DNA of 21,189 nucleotides. Source: an uncultured Methanomethylovorans sp. GTDB taxonomy: Archaea > Halobacteriota > Methanosarcinia > Methanosarcinales > Methanosarcinaceae. Each line of letters begins with the position of its first letter. Position 1 is the stretch's first letter. Below, piece by piece: positions 8,774-14,896 of the stretch. Where the stretch lies: NCBI GenBank assembly GCA_937968035.1, contig CALBTS010000492.1, positions 1 to 21,189 on the forward strand. Reading direction: 5' to 3'. Both the position numbers and the translations under genes were made by a program. The notes beneath the pieces were generated by a model. It saw only the letters and a list, made by a program, of their open reading frames with translations, searched no databases and was not told the DNA's origin.

Positions 8774-8806
8774 ATATTGATATTAATATGTTCTGATTAA
8801 TATGTT
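8774..8806. repeat. AT-rich direct and inverted repeats in the AIM24/thioredoxin divergent region
   Basis: ATTAATATGTT occurs twice as a direct repeat (8782-8792 and 8796-8806), spaced 14 bases start to start. The first copy also forms an inverted repeat with CATATT at 8774-8779 (arm AATATG 8785-8790). The array is the most structured part of the 152-base gap between the divergent genes and may be a regulatory site. Confidence 0.4.
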
Positions 8807-8845
8807 ATGGTCAGTGATGTGTATTGGTGTATACTGAACACTAAT

Positions 8846-8882
8846 TTCATATAGGGATAAGATAATAGGTTACGATATAAAT
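8846..8882 (+). promoter_or_regulatory. Candidate promoter region for thioredoxin
   Basis: Two TATA-like elements are visible, TTCATATAG (8846-8853) and ATATAAATA (8875-8883). The second is too close to the ribosome site GGTGA (8892-8896) and ATG 8901 to give a leader that includes that site, so the first is the better candidate. Confidence 0.35.
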
Positions 8883-8900
8883 AATATGGAGTGGTGAATA

Positions 8901-9152
8901 ATGGTTAAAGTCACACTGGTTACTGCCCAATGGTGTCATTTTTGTCCAACAGCAAAGAAACTCTGGAGAGAGCTCAAAGAAAAATTTGATTTCGAATATT
9001 CTGAAGTCGATTATGACTCTCCGGAAGGTGAAAAGCTTGTAGCAGAGTTTTCCATAGTCTCTGTTCCCACGACCATAATCGATGATAAGATCGTTTTTGT
9101 GGGAGTGCCAGACAAAAATCAGGCCAGTAAGACCCTGGAAAAACCAGTTTAA
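8901..9152 (+). CDS. Small thioredoxin/glutaredoxin-like protein
   Basis: The 83-residue protein is a minimal thioredoxin fold of the archaeal/methanogen type. The active site is W-C-H-F-C at residues 11-15, preceded by strand VTLVTA, and the cis-proline loop is SVPTT. A typical bacterial thioredoxin is about 105 residues, so this form lacks the N-terminal helix and strand. CHFC is not the classical CGPC and suggests a different redox potential or partner. The thioredoxin reductase gene follows 20 bases downstream, so the two very likely form an electron-transfer pair that reduces protein disulfides in the cytoplasm. GGTGA five bases before the ATG is the ribosome site. Confidence 0.92.
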   Translation: MVKVTLVTAQWCHFCPTAKKLWRELKEKFDFEYSEVDYDSPEGEKLVAEFSIVSVPTTIIDDKIVFVGVPDKNQASKTLEKPV

Positions 9153-9172
9153 TTAAAAATCGGGTTATTTAC

Positions 9173-10102
9173 ATGTATGACCTGATCATAATAGGCGGAG
9201 GACCTGCCGGGCTTACTGCAGGAATATATGCGGTCAGATACGGTATGGACACTGTGGTGCTTGAGAAGAACGTAATGCCAGGGCAGATAGCAGCAACTGA
9301 TATGGTAGAGAATTATACTGGCTTCACAGCTATCTCCGGACCTGAACTCATGCAGCGGTTCAAAGAACATGCAGAGACCGTAGGAGTAAAGATCGATTCC
9401 GCTGAGGTATCTTCTATCATCTCTGAGGATGGCAAGAAGGTGGTAGTGACAGATAGTGGTACCCTTGAATCAAAAACTGTTATCATTGCTACAGGTGCCA
9501 ACCCAAAGAAACTGGGCATCCCGGGTGAGAAGGAGTTTATGGGTAAGGGTGTTTCATATTGTGCTACTTGTGATGCCCCGTTCTACAAAGGAAAGACTGT
9601 TATTGTGGTCGGAGGTGGAGAATCTGCACTTACTGATGCACTTATCCTTTCCAATGTGGTGAAAAAAGTATACATTATACACAGAAGGGACAAGCTGCGC
9701 GCATCCAGAATACTACAGGAAAGAGTATCCAGAAAGCCTAATATTGATATCGTGTGGGACACTGTTCCTGAAGAGATACAGGGAAAGGCAGGTGTTGAGA
9801 ACGTAATTCTACGGAACCTCAAGACCAGAGACGTATATACGCTGCAAGTAGACGGTGTTTTTGTCTATATTGGCATTCGTCCCAGCACAGAGTTCATAGA
9901 CGTAAAAAAGAATAGTTCAGGTTTCATATTGACAAATGAAAAACTTGAAACTTCTATACCAGGTATCTATGCAGCTGGCGACTGCAGGGATACCTCTATC
10001 TGGCAGGTGGTCACTGCAGTTGCAGATGGTGCAGTGGCTGCGGTGTCCGCACATGAGTACATCATGGACCTTGAAGTTGAACAACAGGTTTTTACAAATT
10101 GA
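9173..10102 (+). CDS. trxB: Thioredoxin reductase, NADPH-type
   Basis: This 309-residue flavoprotein is a low-molecular-weight thioredoxin reductase. The FAD-binding IIGGGPAGLTAGIYA is at residues 6-20. The redox disulfide C130-A-T-C133 is followed by DAPFYKGK, the second nucleotide site VVGGGESALTDA is at 145-156, and IYAAGDCRD is near the C-terminus. The stretch HRRDKLRA (170-177) carries the arginines that bind the 2'-phosphate of NADPH, arguing for NADPH rather than the F420 used by the deazaflavin-dependent reductase of M. jannaschii. GGES replaces the commoner GGDS. It follows the thioredoxin gene by 20 bases and a DUF2111 gene follows by 20, so a three-gene operon is likely. No clear ribosome site is seen before ATG 9173. 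Confidence 0.95.
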   Translation: MYDLIIIGGGPAGLTAGIYAVRYGMDTVVLEKNVMPGQIAATDMVENYTGFTAISGPELMQRFKEHAETVGVKIDSAEVSSIISEDGKKVVVTDSGTLESKTVIIATGANPKKLGIPGEKEFMGKGVSYCATCDAPFYKGKTVIVVGGGESALTDALILSNVVKKVYIIHRRDKLRASRILQERVSRKPNIDIVWDTVPEEIQGKAGVENVILRNLKTRDVYTLQVDGVFVYIGIRPSTEFIDVKKNSSGFILTNEKLETSIPGIYAAGDCRDTSIWQVVTAVADGAVAAVSAHEYIMDLEVEQQVFTN

Positions 10103-10122
10103 ATAACAAAAGGAGAATTAAG

Positions 10123-10542
10123 ATGAATTGCAAAATAAACCCGGATGGTACATCCTGTCTGCAGATATGTGAAGATTCAACATCCGATGATCTCCAACCC
10201 ATAGCAGAGGCCATACATGCTTTGCTTGGCATACCGGTTACTATTAGAAGCCTCAACAATCGTGGGATCCGTATGGAAAGAGGCGAAATAGTGGATAGGG
10301 ATTATACGGGGCCTGTATTGGAAGACGTTCTAAGGACCAACAAGATCATTCACGTAGTGCCCACCGAAGGGCCTTACAAAGGAAAGGCAGTTGTGGTGGC
10401 ACCCATACGTACTTCAGCGGGAAGTGTAATAGGTGCTGTGGGTGTGGTGGACCTGGTTGCTGCTCTTGACATATTATCTATGTTCAAGGAATATCCAGGT
10501 ATTGTTGATGAGGTCGAGGAATCTAAAAAGAAGCTGCTGTAA
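10123..10542 (+). CDS. DUF2111 family protein
   Basis: This 139-residue cytoplasmic protein resembles DUF2111, a family I know only from methanogens and close relatives, with no established function. Visible features are an N-terminal CxxxxxxxxC pair (residues 3 and 12) with another cysteine at 16, LLGIPVTIRSLNNRGIRMERGE, and the C-terminal VVVAPIRTSAGSVIGAVGVVDLVAALDIL. The last resembles the final strands of GAF/Cache-like sensor folds, so small-molecule sensing is possible but unproven. ATG 10123 is preceded by AGGAGAA (10111-10117), which is why I reject the in-frame TTG at 10099. Its place behind thioredoxin and its reductase suggests cotranscription and perhaps a redox role. Confidence 0.7.
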   Translation: MNCKINPDGTSCLQICEDSTSDDLQPIAEAIHALLGIPVTIRSLNNRGIRMERGEIVDRDYTGPVLEDVLRTNKIIHVVPTEGPYKGKAVVVAPIRTSAGSVIGAVGVVDLVAALDILSMFKEYPGIVDEVEESKKKLL

Positions 10543-10556
10543 TATCTGCAGCTCTG

Positions 10557-10766
10557 TCATATCCTTTTTATCTGCTGGTGCTTGATGTACTTTAGAATAA
10601 CAACGGCTACTATAGAGATCGCAATAGACGTAAGTATGACAAGTATCAGATTTCCTGCATCTGCAAACTTCATCATCTCATAGAAAAGAAAGGCACATAT
10701 AGTAAATCCAGCGATCAAGACGGCAATGACCTTAGAGGTAAAAAGGGATTCCTGTGTTTTTTCCAT
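10557..10766 (-). CDS. Small two-helix membrane protein
   Basis: The 69-residue protein has two predicted transmembrane helices, about residues 11-30 (SKVIAVLIAGFTICAFLFY) and 38-60 (NLILVILTSIAISIVAVVILKY), and a basic C-terminal tail (KHQQIKRI). Both ends would face the same side, probably the cytoplasm. I do not recognise the family. It lies 49 bases downstream of the Maf gene on the same strand and converges on the DUF2111 gene with 14 bases between. AAAGG lies some 15 bases upstream, a weak ribosome site. Confidence 0.6.
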   Translation of the reverse strand: MEKTQESLFTSKVIAVLIAGFTICAFLFYEMMKFADAGNLILVILTSIAISIVAVVILKYIKHQQIKRI

Positions 10767-10815
10767 ATACTTTTGACAAACCTTTATCCCTTTTAAGCTT
10801 TATGTTCTAACCAGT

Positions 10816-11403
10816 TCATTCCATTTCCAGTATATCGATCCCAAACTCCAGAAGTATTTTGTTCAGTTTGAACAAAGGCAATCCCACAACATTGAAGTAG
10901 TCGCCTTCTATCCTTTCTACAATTATCGCTCCCTTCCCCTGTATTGCAAAGGCTCCTGCTTTGTCAATGGGTTCTGCGGTCCTGACATACGCTTCAATTT
11001 CAGCATCAGACATTTGTTTGATCGTAATATCCGTAGTTTCCGAAACACTGGTCTTACGGTCAGCATCTATATCAATTACCGTTAAACCAGTGATCACATG
11101 CACTTTTTTACCGCTGATCAGCTTCAGTGTTTCCCAGGCTTTATCTTCAGTATGCGGTTTCCCAAGTATTTCCCCATTACAGAGTACTGTAGTATCCGCT
11201 CCGATCACTATCCCATGATCTGTCACTGAAGCTACTTCTTTTGCCTTTTCTCTGGAATTATGAATGACAAAGTCAATGGGCTTCATCTCCGGTTGCAGCT
11301 TTTCATGATAAGAGCTCTCTACGACTTTAAAGTTGTCTCCTATTAATTGCCTGAGCAATTCTTTTCTGCGGGGGGAGGCGGAAGCAAGTATGACCTGTCG
11401 CAT
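10816..11403 (-). CDS. Maf family nucleotide pyrophosphatase
   Basis: At 195 residues this is a full-length Maf/YhdE-type pyrophosphatase that hydrolyses non-canonical or excess nucleoside triphosphates (dTTP, UTP or modified pyrimidines in studied members) to monophosphate and pyrophosphate. Family motifs are LASASPRRKELL at the N-terminus, GIVIGADTTVLCNGEILGKP with the catalytic aspartate, KKVHVITGLTVID, and the closing GAIIVERIEGDYFNVVGLPL. The frame is open to 11475, but those 24 residues are not conserved and the ATG at 11403 gives the exact MRQVILASASPRR start. A TATA box 27 bases before this ATG implies a leaderless or nearly leaderless mRNA. Confidence 0.93.
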   Translation of the reverse strand: MRQVILASASPRRKELLRQLIGDNFKVVESSYHEKLQPEMKPIDFVIHNSREKAKEVASVTDHGIVIGADTTVLCNGEILGKPHTEDKAWETLKLISGKKVHVITGLTVIDIDADRKTSVSETTDITIKQMSDAEIEAYVRTAEPIDKAGAFAIQGKGAIIVERIEGDYFNVVGLPLFKLNKILLEFGIDILEME

Positions 11404-11424
11404 AATGTTAAGTCCCAAGCATAG

Positions 11425-11436
11425 TTTAAATAAATG
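11425..11436 (-). promoter_or_regulatory. TATA box for the Maf gene
   Basis: The minus strand reads ATTTATTTAAAC, centred about 27 bases before the ATG at 11403. The expected transcript start coincides with the start codon, consistent with the lack of a ribosome site. Confidence 0.45.
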
Positions 11437-11572
11437 CTGGTATGCCTGGCTTATGTGGATTTTACTGCTCAGCACATTTTCAATATACTGCAGTTTATTA
11501 TTTGTAAAAGGTCAGGTCAAAACAAGATAAGGTTGGTTTTATACAAAGCTGTTAATTCAGATATTTTCGATG

Positions 11573-11582
11573 TTTTTATATA
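11573..11582 (+). promoter_or_regulatory. TATA box for the FG-GAP repeat protein
   Basis: TTTTTATATA is a good archaeal TATA element. The transcript start expected about 26 bases later falls in the middle of the palindrome at 11596-11611, leaving a leader of about 135 bases. Confidence 0.5.
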
Positions 11583-11591
11583 GGGACTGTG

Positions 11592-11619
11592 TTCCATGCT
11601 TAATTAAGCATTCATGGAA
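11592..11619. repeat. Nested palindrome at the expected transcript start
   Basis: A perfect 16-base palindrome ATGCTTAATTAAGCAT lies at 11596-11611. The flanking arms TTCCATG (11592-11598) and CATGGAA (11613-11619) form a second, slightly offset inverted repeat. The position, immediately after the TATA box and over the predicted start, is that of an archaeal repressor operator. An mRNA hairpin at the extreme 5' end is the alternative. Confidence 0.55.
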
Positions 11620-11738
11620 GTATTGAAGTTTCCGGGGATAGTTCCCAGGCTTTGATATTTTTATTGATGGAAAACAGGATCAAGAGTGGTGAATAAGCAG
11701 ACTCTGATCTGCTATTGTTTGTGTAATGGGTGATGTAA

Positions 11739-12974
11739 ATGCAAATCCAGTTAAGCAGGATAATTTATTTTGGGATACTATTGTGCTTCTTGATGATGAC
11801 TCCCGGCATAGTTTCAGCTGAATTCGTAGGCGTATATGATAATGAAGGTACCTGGGCTTTATGGAATACCATTAATGGTTCTGCAGACATTGTGGGGTTC
11901 GGCTGGGAAGGCACTGAACCGATAACAGGTGATTGGGATGCTGATGGGGTTACTGAGCTAGGCATCTACAACACTGCAGGAAATAATTTCCTGGTCCAGA
12001 CTGATCCAGGTTTTAATCTCATAGGTCTCGGATGGCCGGGCGCTACGCCAGTTGCAGGTGACTGGAATGGTGATGGTGCTGAGGAGGTAGGAGTATACGA
12101 CAATGAAGGCACTTGGGCTCTATGGAATACCAGTACTGGTTCGGCAGACATTGTAGGGTTCGGCTGGGAAGGCACTGAACCGATAACAGGTGATTGGAAT
12201 GGTGATGGAGTAACTGATCTCGGCATCTACAACACTCAAGGTAATAATTTCCATATCCTGAATGATCCGGAAGTTGATGTCATTGGGTTAGGGTGGCCTG
12301 ATGTTACTCCTGTGGTCGGGGATTGGAATGGCGATGGTAAAGATGAAGTGGGTGTGTATGATAACAAAGGTACCTGGGCTTTATGGAATACCATTAATGG
12401 TTCTGCAGATATTGTGGGATTTGGCTGGGAAGGCACTGAACCGATAGTAGGAGATTGGGACCTAGATGGGTCTACCGAGTTGGCTATATATAATATCGAA
12501 GGTAACAATTTCATTCTCCAGAACAATTCCGGATTTGATGTCTTGGGACTTGGGTGGAACGGTGTGACTCACGTTGTTGGAGTCTGGAATGCTGACCATG
12601 CGTGGATCGGAAGTGTTGCTCATTATTCAAAGCTACTGGACAATGATTATGATGAGATTTCCGTGGCTATGAATGAGGCTGATTATAATTCTTTATCCAT
12701 GACCGGACAAAGAATTATAGACGACACTCAGAAAGCACTGGAGGATAACAGCAGATATTCTGTATCTCCCATGTTCCAAGAAGCACAGTCAGAGTGGGTG
12801 CTCTGTCTTACTGACCTGAGCTATGTGGGACAATACACAATACTGATCGCAAACGACCTTAAAGCTGGTATTGATGATGCTCAAAATACTGAAAAGTGGT
12901 TATCTTATTCAAATTCCTCTATCTATCATATGAATAGAGCAGTCGAGTTAGTTAACAATGCAAAGATGGAATAA
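11739..12974 (+). CDS. Secreted FG-GAP/VCBS-like repeat protein
   Basis: The 411-residue protein has a signal peptide (FGILLCFLMMTPGIVSA, likely cleaved before EFVGVYDN) and no membrane anchor. Residues 31-291 are three tandem repeats of 87 residues (bases 11829-12089, 12090-12350, 12351-12611). Each has two related halves: GVYDNEGTWALWNT...GWEGTEPITGDWDADG and GIYNTAGNNF...GLGWPGATPVAGDWNGDG. The GDWxxDGxxExGxYD motif is the calcium-binding FG-GAP/VCBS signature, so six half-repeats could make a six-bladed beta-propeller. Residues about 300-411 are a helical domain with many Asp, Asn and Ser. Start ATG 11739 follows GGGTGAT by four bases. The role is probably extracellular binding or adhesion; the ligand cannot be told. 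It converges on the TPR lipoprotein six bases away. Confidence 0.85.
   Translation: MQIQLSRIIYFGILLCFLMMTPGIVSAEFVGVYDNEGTWALWNTINGSADIVGFGWEGTEPITGDWDADGVTELGIYNTAGNNFLVQTDPGFNLIGLGWPGATPVAGDWNGDGAEEVGVYDNEGTWALWNTSTGSADIVGFGWEGTEPITGDWNGDGVTDLGIYNTQGNNFHILNDPEVDVIGLGWPDVTPVVGDWNGDGKDEVGVYDNKGTWALWNTINGSADIVGFGWEGTEPIVGDWDLDGSTELAIYNIEGNNFILQNNSGFDVLGLGWNGVTHVVGVWNADHAWIGSVAHYSKLLDNDYDEISVAMNEADYNSLSMTGQRIIDDTQKALEDNSRYSVSPMFQEAQSEWVLCLTDLSYVGQYTILIANDLKAGIDDAQNTEKWLSYSNSSIYHMNRAVELVNNAKME
11829..12611 (+). repeat. Three tandem 261-base coding repeats
   Basis: The units begin at 11829, 12090 and 12351, with no indels between them. Units 1 and 3 share a continuous identical run of over 40 bases in the first half (from AAGGTACCTGGGCTTTATGG), whereas units 1 and 2 share a different long run ending in GGTGATTGG. 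The second halves are much more diverged. This mosaic suggests gene conversion or selection on the first half. Confidence 0.85.
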
Positions 12975-12980
12975 GGGATA

Positions 12981-13520
12981 TTATGCACTATATCCCAATT
13001 CCTTAGCTTTATCATAACATACTTGTGCTTCATCGGTCCTGCCAAGCCTATCAAGTATGGTGCCTTTGTTATACCACGCATATGCAAACTGAGGATCAAG
13101 TTCTATAGCTTTATCCAGTGCTTCGATGGCTTCTTCGTATCTACCCAGACTATTAAGGGCTCCAGCCTTGGTATGCCATGCATTTGCATCTTCGGGATCG
13201 ATCTCTGTGGTTTTATTGTATGCTTGTAATGCTTCTTCATATCGGCCCAGATAAGAATATGCAATGCCTTTATTATACCATGCATATACGTTCAGTGGAT
13301 CAATTCCTGTGGCTTTATCATATGCTCCCAGTGCTTCTTCAGCTCTGCCTGCAACAAAAAGGTCAACACCTTTATTATTCCATTCAGTCGAGTTAAGTGG
13401 TCCTTCAGAAAAAACCTCTTCTGTTCCCGAGGTTGCGTTCTCAATGGGTTTTTCGGTACATCCGGCAATGAATATCGCAATAATTACCAGAATCAGAACC
13501 ATGCCTCTTTTAATCCGCAC
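12981..13520 (-). CDS. TPR-repeat lipoprotein
   Basis: The 179-residue protein starts with a lipoprotein signal (MRIKRGMVLILVIIAIFIAGC; lipobox I-A-G-C), so it should be anchored outside the membrane. Four consecutive 34-residue TPR motifs follow from about residue 43, each with the W-x-x-K-G...GR-x-EEA...YDKA-x-x-IDP pattern. TPRs form a superhelix for protein binding. The start is GTG at 13520: it gives the basic n-region RIKR and lies nine bases after AGGAG, while the ATG at 13502 has no ribosome site. It ends six bases from the convergent FG-GAP gene. The two may act at the cell surface together, but nothing in the sequence proves it. Confidence 0.87.
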   Translation of the reverse strand: MRIKRGMVLILVIIAIFIAGCTEKPIENATSGTEEVFSEGPLNSTEWNNKGVDLFVAGRAEEALGAYDKATGIDPLNVYAWYNKGIAYSYLGRYEEALQAYNKTTEIDPEDANAWHTKAGALNSLGRYEEAIEALDKAIELDPQFAYAWYNKGTILDRLGRTDEAQVCYDKAKELGYSA

Positions 13521-13560
13521 AATTTTTATCTCCTATTTATGTTTAAAATACGCTTTCAAT

Positions 13561-13572
13561 TAAAATAAAAAC
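13561..13572 (-). terminator. T-run after tRNA-Ala
   Basis: On the minus strand GTTTTTATTTTA lies about 16 bases past the 3' end of the tRNA, the position of an archaeal oligo-T terminator. Confidence 0.4.
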
Positions 13573-13587
13573 ATCTTCTCTTTCCGA

Positions 13588-13659
13588 TGGACTCGGCGGG
13601 ATTCGAACCCGCGGCCTTTACGTTGCGAACGTAACGATCTTCCCCTGATCTACGAGCCC
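13588..13659 (-). tRNA. tRNA-Ala (anticodon CGC)
   Basis: Read on the minus strand, a full cloverleaf is visible. The acceptor stem is GGGCTCG with CGAGTCC, the D arm GATC/GATC with loop AGGGGAA, the anticodon arm TTACG-TTCGCAA-CGTAA with anticodon CGC (codon GCG), variable loop AGGCC, and the T arm GCGGG-TTCGAAT-CCCGC. The acceptor has a G3-U70 wobble pair, the identity element for alanyl-tRNA synthetase, and an A discriminator. CCA is not encoded and must be added. No intron is present. It lies between a long T-run that ends the aEF-1beta gene and the TPR lipoprotein gene. Confidence 0.96.
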
Positions 13660-13666
13660 GAAATGC

Positions 13667-13687
13667 AAAAAAAAAAAATAAAAAAAG
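13667..13687 (-). terminator. Long T-run terminator after aEF-1beta
   Basis: The minus strand shows 7 T, an A, then 12 T, beginning a few bases after the aEF-1beta stop codon and ending a few bases before the tRNA. It should end the zinc-ribbon/aEF-1beta transcript and keep it apart from the tRNA. Confidence 0.65.
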
Positions 13688-13692
13688 AGGTC

Positions 13693-13962
13693 TTAGACTG
13701 GTCTGCCCACTTCTGTGACCTGTACGCTTTCGACACCAGGAACAGCAGCAAAGGCTGATTCTACCTGTTCTGTGCCGCCTTCGATGTCTCCTACCATTAT
13801 GACCATGACAAGGGCCTTCAGACCAAAAGCAACGGGTTCGATCCTCGAACCAAAGAACTTTGCTCCTTCGGGGAGCACGGCTTCAAGTTTGTTCTTAAGT
13901 TCGTTGAGATCGGTTTCCACACTTTCCGGCATTACCCTAATAGTTGCTGCTACATCACCCAT
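13693..13962 (-). CDS. ef1b: Translation elongation factor 1-beta (aEF-1beta)
   Basis: This 89-residue protein is the archaeal guanine-nucleotide exchange factor for aEF-1alpha, restoring the GTP form needed to deliver aminoacyl-tRNA. Family marks are the N-terminal GDVAATIRVMPESVETDL, FGSRIEPVAFGLKALVMVIMV and the C-terminal VPGVESVQVTEVGRP, forming a ferredoxin-like alpha/beta sandwich. Length is normal. The ribosome site GAGGTG overlaps the stop of the upstream zinc-ribbon gene, nine bases away, so the two are translationally coupled. A long T-run terminates the transcript before the tRNA. Confidence 0.95.
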   Translation of the reverse strand: MGDVAATIRVMPESVETDLNELKNKLEAVLPEGAKFFGSRIEPVAFGLKALVMVIMVGDIEGGTEQVESAFAAVPGVESVQVTEVGRPV

Positions 13963-13971
13963 TGTTACACC

Positions 13972-14139
13972 TCATGGACCTACAAAACCGCATTTTGGGC
14001 AGGTGTAAGGGTTGCTCTGCTGCCTGCAGCTCATGCATCTTCCTATCTCTGCACCGCAGACGGGGCATGGGAACCGGGCAAAACCACGTTCCTCTAAGTT
14101 AACACCGCATGAAGTACAGTTTGTGACCTTGTTTACCAT
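13972..14139 (-). CDS. Zinc-ribbon protein next to aEF-1beta (HVO_2753-like)
   Basis: This gene encodes only 55 residues. It has four CxxC knuckles, C8-C11, C25-C28, C35-C38 and C47-C50, enough for two zinc sites, in the order TSCG, CPVCG, CMSC, CPKCG. Such short double zinc-ribbon proteins occur directly before aEF-1beta in many euryarchaea, and HVO_2753 of Haloferax is the best studied example as I recall it. An RNA- or ribosome-linked role is likely from the neighbour but not shown. The ATG at 14139 follows GGAGA by about five bases. Its stop is nine bases before the aEF-1beta start. An AT-rich stretch ATTATAAATA (14155-14164) upstream may belong to the promoter, though its spacing is short. 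Confidence 0.88.
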   Translation of the reverse strand: MVNKVTNCTSCGVNLEERGFARFPCPVCGAEIGRCMSCRQQSNPYTCPKCGFVGP

Positions 14140-14221
14140 TCGATTTCTCCTTCAGTATTTATAATAGAGATAATACACTAAGTTCATCAGAGATGATTTG
14201 TGTACATAATCAGTATACGAT

Positions 14222-14875
14222 TTAAATATTCCCCTTGATAAGAGTGCCTCTTACAGCTTTCTGCTCAAGAGCGGCAAGCACTCTTTCAGGGTACTTACCA
14301 TTGACGACCATGCAATCTCTTCCATCCTTTATAAGCAATTCCGGTAACATCCTGTCCACACAGCTTTCATCCATTTTTTGCAGTTCTGCCGCACCTACGA
14401 CTGTCTCAATCTTCCCGTTAATAAGCACTCCGTCCACATCAGTAACTTTGACCATTCCGGCTTTCAGTATCGATGCCACCCATGCAGCAATGCAGTCAGA
14501 TGTCACATCCCAGGAATGTGGCAAAGGATCCCATTTTCGTAGTAGCCTGTAAGGCATGAGGATCGAAATTCCCGGAACCAGTTTTTCCAGATCTTCTGTG
14601 GTACCTATCCCACTTTTGTCGGCAAGGTAATATGCATATTGTTCCATTCCAAGGATAGCCATCCAGTGAGCTGCTTCATTACTAATGCCTTTATTTTTAT
14701 GGATGTCTCTTACAGCATCTGCAAAAACGCCACCTCCGGGAACTACCAGCACCGTGGAGGCAGTTTTCCTCCTATTCTCCAGATGCTTCTGCAAATAAAT
14801 GAGAAGTTCAGGAGCAGTTTCCATAAGACTTCCACCTACTTTAATAACGGTACAACTTCTTGCAATGATGCTCAT
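14222..14875 (-). CDS. mfnE: [5-(aminomethyl)furan-3-yl]methyl phosphate kinase
   Basis: At 217 residues this is an amino acid kinase-fold protein. TVIKVGGSLM at residues 9-18 is the ATP phosphate loop, VLVVPGGGVFADAV follows, and KVTDVDGVLING closes the nucleotide site. It matches MfnE (MJ0458 type), which phosphorylates the aminomethylfuran monophosphate to a diphosphate used by MfnF in methanofuran synthesis. The assignment rests strongly on the operon with mfnF (21 bases upstream) and mfnD. Other kinases of this fold, such as isopentenyl phosphate kinase, are longer (about 250 residues). It is the last gene of the operon; no clear T-run follows the stop. Confidence 0.9.
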   Translation of the reverse strand: MSIIARSCTVIKVGGSLMETAPELLIYLQKHLENRRKTASTVLVVPGGGVFADAVRDIHKNKGISNEAAHWMAILGMEQYAYYLADKSGIGTTEDLEKLVPGISILMPYRLLRKWDPLPHSWDVTSDCIAAWVASILKAGMVKVTDVDGVLINGKIETVVGAAELQKMDESCVDRMLPELLIKDGRDCMVVNGKYPERVLAALEQKAVRGTLIKGNI

Positions 14876-14896
14876 ATTGTTCTCTTGTTATCGGAG

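Larger units (their letters stand above)
11404..11738. other. Divergent promoter interval between Maf and FG-GAP genes
   Basis: This 335-base gap has no convincing gene; the 65-codon plus-strand frame at 11333-11530 overlaps the Maf gene and is a shadow. It holds the Maf promoter (11425-11436), two TATA-like elements facing right (TTTTATAC about 11537 and TTTTTATATA 11573-11582), the palindrome at 11592-11619, and a leader of about 130 bases ending in GGGTGAT (11728-11734). Confidence 0.6.

Noticed and set aside
11333..11530. 65-codon plus-strand frame
   Set aside because: It overlaps the Maf gene start in antisense and spans its promoter; no ribosome site.
11829..12611. Tandem 261-base repeats as a CRISPR or satellite array
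   Set aside because: The units are coding, far longer than CRISPR repeats, have no unique spacers, and keep reading frame.
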